A stretch of 7,967 nt of DNA from Candidatus Nitrosopumilus sp. GTDB lineage: Archaea > Thermoproteota > Nitrososphaeria > Nitrososphaerales > Nitrosopumilaceae. The number at the start of each line of letters is the position of its first letter. Position 1 is the first letter of the stretch. The stretch lies in NCBI GenBank assembly GCA_018674605.1, contig JABGZU010000074.1:1-7967 (forward strand), read 5' to 3'. The translations under genes and the position numbers were made by a program. This document shows positions 4,333-7,967 of the stretch, piece after piece. A model generated the notes under the pieces. It saw nothing but the letters and a program-made list of their open reading frames with translations, was not told the DNA's origin and made no database searches.

Positions 4333-4425
4333 ATGAAAAAAATAGAGGCACTAGTTAGATCAGAATTAAAAGATACAGTAGTTAATGCAATTAAAAAAAA
4401 TCAACGGAGGACATGGATATGTTAG
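4333..4425 (+). CDS. 30-codon leader ORF, PII-like N-terminal stub
   Basis: A complete ATG-to-TAG frame encodes 30 residues. The first 20 or so (MKKIEALVRSELKD...) resemble the N-terminus of PII signal proteins, which typically read M-K-K-V/I-E-A-I-I-R-P-E-K-L; that covers only the first strand and part of helix 1 of a fold of about 110 residues. After an A8 run (4393-4400) the similarity ends. The ORF starts at the right distance from the TTTAAA box to be a leaderless start, and its last codons contain the Shine-Dalgarno site and start codon of the HPF-like gene, so translation of the two is probably coupled. It may be a PII gene cut down to a leader peptide, or a frameshifted extension of the next gene: one extra A in the A8 run would join them. 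It cannot fold as a working PII. Confidence 0.5.
   Translation: MKKIEALVRSELKDTVVNAIKKNQRRTWIC
4406..4410 (+). promoter_or_regulatory. Shine-Dalgarno site deciding the HPF-like start
   Basis: GGAGG lies eight bases before the ATG at 4419 but only two bases before the ATG at 4413. The spacing favours 4419 as the true start. The site is inside the 30-codon leader ORF. Confidence 0.6.
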
Positions 4426-4763
4426 AAAAAGTTCCTTTGTTTGTAATTGGGTTACCAAAAAATTCACCGGATGGCGAATTTCTAATGTTAAAGTTTGGAG
4501 ATGCTCTAGAAAAATCTAAAAAAGTACTATCTGATATAATTGAGGCAAAAATTGCAGTGGAAACTCAAAATTCCGAAGGATCAAGAACACATTATGAAGT
4601 TAGGGCAACCATAACAACTGCAAAAAATCAAATAATTTACACAGAATCAGGATGGAGTATTCTCAAAATTACAGATAAATTATGTAGAAAACTAGAAGGG
4701 ATGTTATCAAAGCACGTAGATAGTCGTCAAAAAGAAAGTATTAGAAAAAGAGGTACAAACTAA
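4419..4763 (+). CDS. HPF/RaiA-like ribosome hibernation protein, 114 aa
   Basis: The middle and end match the pattern of the S30AE/HPF family, which binds the 30S decoding centre and inactivates ribosomes in stationary or starved cells. A helix about 24-40 (DALEKSKKVLSD) is followed by IIEAKIAVE, a strand ending HYEVRATI, then ITES-like IIYTESG and a helix ILKITDKLCRKLEGMLSKH, which aligns with the family's YAAID-x3-DKL-x-RQL-x-KHK. The basic tail (RQKESIRKR) suits rRNA binding. The N-terminal strand is atypical, so the match is by pattern, not certain. The length fits short HPF. The start at 4419 is set by GGAGG; 4413 is the longer alternative. The stop codon overlaps the next start in TAATG. 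It is the first full-length gene of an operon with two Usp proteins, which supports a dormancy role. Confidence 0.6.
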   Translation: MLEKVPLFVIGLPKNSPDGEFLMLKFGDALEKSKKVLSDIIEAKIAVETQNSEGSRTHYEVRATITTAKNQIIYTESGWSILKITDKLCRKLEGMLSKHVDSRQKESIRKRGTN

Positions 4764-5197
4764 TGCTGTTTCAAAATATTCTGGTTCCAGTTGATTTATC
4801 CTCACAATCTACAAGAGCCTTTAAAGTTGCATTAGACATTTCAAAAAAATATGACTCTAAAATAACAGTCATTACATGTATTGAGGTTTATGCATCTTAC
4901 CATCTATATTATCAATCAAGTACTGTTTCTCAACAAATAAAAAAACAAAGTAAAATTATTAAAAATCATTTTAATGAATTAGAGCATTTTGCAAAAAATA
5001 AGGATGTTTCTTTAAAATTTAAGATTTTAAAATCCGACTCTGTTGTTAAAGAGATTATATCTTTTACAAAATCTAAAAAACATGATTTAGTTGTGATTGG
5101 TTCTCATGGAAGAAAAGGTTTTGATAAACTATTGTTAGGTAGTGTTGCAAACGGCGTATCACAAAAAGCTAATTGTCCTGTTATGATTGTAAAATAA
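4763..5197 (+). CDS. Universal stress protein (UspA family), 144 aa
   Basis: A single Usp domain with D11 in the first strand (ILVPVDLS) and the ATP-binding motif G113-S-H-G116-9x-G126-S127. The loop residue pattern SHGRKGFDKLLLGSVA is of the common archaeal and bacterial type and differs from the other two Usp proteins here, so this is an older paralogue. The start codon overlaps the stop of the HPF-like gene (TAATG), and GAGGT (4750-4754), eight bases upstream, is a good Shine-Dalgarno site, so the two are co-transcribed and probably translationally coupled. Probable ATP-binding cytosolic stress protein; the target is unknown. Confidence 0.92.
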   Translation: MLFQNILVPVDLSSQSTRAFKVALDISKKYDSKITVITCIEVYASYHLYYQSSTVSQQIKKQSKIIKNHFNELEHFAKNKDVSLKFKILKSDSVVKEIISFTKSKKHDLVVIGSHGRKGFDKLLLGSVANGVSQKANCPVMIVK

Positions 5198-5207
5198 AGA
5201 GAAAAAT

Positions 5208-5624
5208 ATGATTAAGGACATTTTAGTACCATTAGATGGTTCAAAAAATTCGTTTAGAGGATTGGATAAAGCAATAATTCTGGCAAGAAATTGTCAAGCC
5301 ACCATCACAGGAGTATATGTTACTCATCTTGACACTCCTTTCTCAATTGAACAAAAGAAATACGTTAAAAAATTTCTATTAAAAAATACAAGGAAATTTA
5401 TGGAAAAAGCAAAGATGAAAGCAGCACAAAAGGGGATTTTATTTTATACAGAAATACTGTATGGGAACGAAGACACAAAAATAATTAAATTTGCACATGA
5501 TAAAAAATTTGATTTAATTATTATGGGTTCAAGAGGCATGGGTGCTCTTAAAGAGATTTTTCTTGGAAGTACATCAAATCATGTTTTACACAAATCCAAA
5601 ATACCAGTCATGATAGTAAAATAA
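5208..5624 (+). CDS. Universal stress protein (UspA family), 138 aa
   Basis: A single Usp domain with D10 (ILVPLDGSKNS) and the ATP-binding motif G107-S-R-G110-9x-G120-S-T. Its start and end are nearly the same as those of the Usp at 2934, including a 26-base identical DNA stretch (5565-5590 and 3306-3331), while the middle (about 40-75) differs. The two are therefore recent paralogues, or are kept alike by gene conversion at their 3' ends. It follows the previous Usp by ten bases with only a weak purine-rich stretch (AAAGAGA) as ribosome binding site, and belongs to the same operon. Different middle segments may give the paralogues different partners. Confidence 0.92.
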   Translation: MIKDILVPLDGSKNSFRGLDKAIILARNCQATITGVYVTHLDTPFSIEQKKYVKKFLLKNTRKFMEKAKMKAAQKGILFYTEILYGNEDTKIIKFAHDKKFDLIIMGSRGMGALKEIFLGSTSNHVLHKSKIPVMIVK

Positions 5625-5629
5625 CAGTG

Positions 5630-5633
5630 GGAG
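5630..5633 (+). promoter_or_regulatory. Shine-Dalgarno site of the dehydrogenase gene
   Basis: GGAG lies six bases before the ATG at 5640, within the 15-base gap after the Usp stop codon. It fixes the start and supports the gene being the last member of the operon. Confidence 0.5.
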
Positions 5634-5639
5634 ACAGAT

Positions 5640-6536
5640 ATGATTTCAATTATAGGTAGTGGTAGTGTTGGTACATCTATTGCATTTCTATGTGTATGCA
5701 ATGCATTAGATGATGTTTTATTGATTAATCGCACTAAAAGTAAGGCAATTGCCAAATCTTTAGATCTTACAAATGCAATTCCTTCTACTTCAAAATTTTC
5801 TATTAGTGGAACTGATGATTATTCTAAATTAATCGGTTCAGATATTGTTATAATTACTGCAAGTACCGAAGTCCCTTTAAACGATAGATCTGAAAATATA
5901 TCTCAACAAGTAACTATGATAAAGAAAATTGCAAAAAAAATTAAAGTTTATTCCCCTTCTGCAATAGTTTTGATAGTTTCAAATCCTCTTGACGTTTTAA
6001 CTTATTTTTTTCAAAAGGAAACTCAGTTTTCTAGATTCAAAGTGTTTGGAATTGCCCCTAGTCTTGATACTAATAGATTTCAATATCATATCGCAAAAAA
6101 ATTTTCCATTCTTCAGTCATCCATTACTAATGCTTTAGTTGTTGGAGAACATGGTGATACTATGGTGCCTATTTTTTCCAATATTCACGTTAACGGACAT
6201 TTTTTTCCAATGTCAGATGTTGAAAAAGATTCTATTACTTTGAATGTTAGAAATTATTGGAAAACATTAAGAGATTATAAAACTCGTTCTCAATTTGGTA
6301 TTGCTAAAAATGTGTATGATGTGATTGATACTATTATCAATAAAAAAGAAAAAATCATTCCTGTATCTCTAGTACTTGAAGGGGAATATGGAGAATATAA
6401 TGTTGCCATAGGTGTTCCTACAAAAATTGATCAAGACGGAATTATAGAAATTCAAAATATGGATTTTAATCAATCTGAAAAAAATCTATTTAAAATATCA
6501 GCTAAAACTATTAGAAATAACATTCAATCAATCTAA
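5640..6536 (+). CDS. Malate/lactate dehydrogenase family oxidoreductase, 298 aa
   Basis: The length and motifs fit the LDH/MDH superfamily, which reduces a 2-oxoacid with NAD(P)H. The Rossmann motif G6-x-G8-x-x-G11 opens the protein, VSNPLDVLT (about 113-121) is the conserved strand after it, and the catalytic set is present: R83, D143 and R146 in SLDTNRF, and H171 in GEHGDTMVP. Two features are unusual. At the end of strand 2, where NAD-dependent members have Asp, it has N30-R31-T32, like the NRT motif for NADP in shikimate dehydrogenases. The mobile substrate loop (about 75-83, STEVPLNDR) lacks the PRKPGMSR sequence, including the Arg that selects malate. It is therefore probably NADP-preferring with an uncertain substrate; malate dehydrogenase is the likeliest broad annotation. 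It is last in the HPF/Usp operon, 15 bases after a Usp, and converges on cdc48. Confidence 0.8.
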   Translation: MISIIGSGSVGTSIAFLCVCNALDDVLLINRTKSKAIAKSLDLTNAIPSTSKFSISGTDDYSKLIGSDIVIITASTEVPLNDRSENISQQVTMIKKIAKKIKVYSPSAIVLIVSNPLDVLTYFFQKETQFSRFKVFGIAPSLDTNRFQYHIAKKFSILQSSITNALVVGEHGDTMVPIFSNIHVNGHFFPMSDVEKDSITLNVRNYWKTLRDYKTRSQFGIAKNVYDVIDTIINKKEKIIPVSLVLEGEYGEYNVAIGVPTKIDQDGIIEIQNMDFNQSEKNLFKISAKTIRNNIQSI

Positions 6537-6579
6537 TTATATGTTAAATTGATGTCTAGTAGATTTCAATTCAAAATTC

Positions 6580-6662
6580 TTATTTTAAAAATAAAGTAAA
6601 TTTGTAAGGATCATTGTATTTGCATGTGTTCTTTTTAGATATTATTTTCAATGTGTTAAAAA
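6580..6662. terminator. Convergent terminator region between dehydrogenase and cdc48
   Basis: This 140-base gap separates two convergent genes. TTATTTT (6580-6586) and AAAATAA (6588-6594) form an inverted repeat around one A that could act in either direction. T5 runs follow for the plus strand (6632-6636) and, read on the minus strand, for cdc48 (6662-6658). All are weak individually. Confidence 0.4.
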
Positions 6663-6676
6663 TAAGCATGTAATTT

Positions 6677-7967
6677 CTAAGATTCTTTTGTTTTCTTTAT
6701 TTCTTCTAGAGATTTTTCAAAATCTTTTTGAGTTATTTTAATTGTTTTTACTGATTTCTCTTTATTTTCTACAAATCTTTTAACTCCACAAAGAGATGCG
6801 CGATTACATACTTCTTCAATTTCTGCACCACTAAATCCTTTTGATAATTCAGTTATTTTTTTCAAATCAACATCTTCTGAAAGTGGTTTATCTTTAGTGT
6901 GAATTTTGAAAATCATTTCTATTCCTTTAATATCTGGATTTGGAACTTCAATAACTCTATCAAATCTACCTGGTCTTAATAATGCAGGATCTACAATATC
7001 TAATCGATTTGTTGCACCAATTATCAACACATTGTTTAGTTCTTCTAACCCATCAATTTCAGTTAGGATTTGTGAAACAATATTCTCTGTAACGTGTGAA
7101 TCTGAACCTGCACTACCTCTTTTTGGAACAAGTGCGTCTATTTCATCAAAGAAAATAATACATGGTGCTGCCATTCGTGCTTTTCTAAATATTTCTCTAA
7201 CACCTTTTTCAGATTCTCCCACCCATTTTGAAAGTAGTTCAGGGCCTTTAATGCTGATAAAATTTGATTCTGTTGTTTTTGCAACTGCCTTTGCTATCAA
7301 TGTTTTACCAGTTCCTGGAGGACCATACAACAATACGCCCTTTGGAGGTTTTACATGTGCATATTCAAAAGCTTCTTTGTGTTTTAATGGCCACTCAATT
7401 GCTTCTTGTAATTCTTCTTTTAATTCATCAAGACCTCCAACATCATCCCAACTTACATCTGGAATTTGCACTAGGACTTCTCTTAGTGCAGAAGGTCTAA
7501 CTTCTTTTAATGCATCTGTAAAATCGTTTTTGGTAATTTTTATTTTTTGTAATACTTCTTTTGAAACCTTTTCTTCTTCTAAATTAATTTCAGGTAGTAT
7601 TCTTCTTAGTGATCTCATTGCAGCTTCTTTACAAAGTACTTCTAAATCAGCTCCTACAAATCCATGTGTTGTCTTTGCAATTTGTTTAATATTTACATCC
7701 GTATCCAGAGGCATTCCGCGTGTATGAATATTTAGAATCTGTAATCGTCCCTCATCATCAGGAATCCCAATTTCAATTTCTCTATCAAATCTACCTGGTC
7801 TTCGAAGTGCAGGATCAATAGAGTCAGGTCTGTTTGTAGCTGCAATTACTATGATCTTACCTCGTGATTTCATACCATCCATTAATGTTAATAATTGTGA
7901 AACTATTCTTCTTTCTAATTCCCCTGACACTTCTTCTCTTTTTGGAGCGATTGAATCAATCTCATCA
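6677..7967 (-). CDS. cdc48: Cdc48/VCP-type AAA ATPase, 5'-truncated by window edge
   Basis: The C-terminal 429 codons are visible; the reading frame is open to the right edge, so the start lies outside, and the GTG at 7930 is internal. It is a double-AAA unfoldase that forms hexamers and extracts or unfolds proteins, often for the proteasome. Counting from the first visible codon, the fragment begins in the Walker B of AAA domain 1 (DEIDSIAPKRE), followed by its arginine-finger region (RRPGRFDRE, about 55-63). AAA domain 2 is complete: Walker A GPPGTGKT (215-222), Walker B FFDEID (272-277), sensor ATNR and LLRPGRFDR. The C-terminus ends in KKTKES, without the hydrophobic-Tyr-X tail used by some proteasome activators. 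Full archaeal members are about 700-780 residues, so roughly 40% is missing here. It converges on the dehydrogenase gene. The family call is very secure. Confidence 0.95.
   Translation of the reverse strand, partial: DEIDSIAPKREEVSGELERRIVSQLLTLMDGMKSRGKIIVIAATNRPDSIDPALRRPGRFDREIEIGIPDDEGRLQILNIHTRGMPLDTDVNIKQIAKTTHGFVGADLEVLCKEAAMRSLRRILPEINLEEEKVSKEVLQKIKITKNDFTDALKEVRPSALREVLVQIPDVSWDDVGGLDELKEELQEAIEWPLKHKEAFEYAHVKPPKGVLLYGPPGTGKTLIAKAVAKTTESNFISIKGPELLSKWVGESEKGVREIFRKARMAAPCIIFFDEIDALVPKRGSAGSDSHVTENIVSQILTEIDGLEELNNVLIIGATNRLDIVDPALLRPGRFDRVIEVPNPDIKGIEMIFKIHTKDKPLSEDVDLKKITELSKGFSGAEIEEVCNRASLCGVKRFVENKEKSVKTIKITQKDFEKSLEEIKKTKES

Noticed and set aside
4050..4358. Plus-strand ORF of 102 codons opposite the start of the four-CBS gene
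   Set aside because: It overlaps a solid CBS gene in antisense and runs through the divergent promoter region and shared motif; no family features.
6906..7727. Two plus-strand ORFs (273 and 78 codons) opposite cdc48
   Set aside because: They are shadows of the AAA domains; the minus-strand frame has Walker A, Walker B and arginine-finger motifs.
7928..7930. GTG at 7930 as the start of the AAA ATPase
   Set aside because: The frame stays open to the window edge and the upstream codons read DEIDSIAPKREE, the Walker B of AAA domain 1, so the start is outside.
1..7967. CRISPR array, insertion sequence, integrase or transposase
   Set aside because: No regularly spaced repeats, no transposase or integrase-like ORF and no terminal inverted repeats with target duplications were seen.

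Overview
The window looks like chromosomal DNA of a marine ammonia-oxidising archaeon (Nitrososphaerota, Nitrosopumilus-like). The evidence is strong A+T richness, a Cdc48-type double-AAA ATPase, an Sm-like protein, many CBS and Usp stress proteins, T-run terminators, and genes whose start codon lies about 26-30 bases after a TATA-like box, as expected for leaderless archaeal mRNAs. Genes inside the one clear operon have Shine-Dalgarno sites instead. The taxonomic call is inference; no rRNA or amo gene is present to fix it.

Layout. 78-1466 holds three small plus-strand genes with wide AT-rich gaps: an unknown helical protein, a small putative zinc-binding protein and an Sm-like RNA-binding protein. 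1467-2243 holds a gap, an unlisted 25-residue membrane peptide (1802-1879), an 85-residue single-span membrane protein and a strong T-tract terminator. 2361-6536 is the core of the window. A two-CBS protein (minus) diverges from a Usp (plus). A four-CBS protein (minus) diverges from an operon: a 30-codon PII-like stub, an HPF/RaiA-like protein, Usp, Usp, and a malate/lactate dehydrogenase-like enzyme. 6677 to the right edge is the 3' part of cdc48 (minus), whose 5' end is outside the window.

How the genes may work together. CBS pairs commonly bind adenine nucleotides, Usp proteins bind ATP, and HPF-like proteins inactivate ribosomes, so 2361-6536 reads as an energy-status or dormancy island. 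The main discovery is that the two divergent CBS/Usp promoter regions have nearly the same length (111 and 110 bases) and share an identical 14-base motif (TTGAAAATCAATCA). In both it lies 50-51 bases from the CBS start and ends 48 bases before the plus-strand start. This suggests one regulator controlling both gene pairs, possibly in both directions. It is not a described system as far as I can tell. Other points of interest are the truncated PII-like leader ORF overlapping the HPF-like gene, a 10-base-arm palindrome over the start of the two-CBS gene, and a dehydrogenase with an NADP-type NRT motif and an altered substrate loop.
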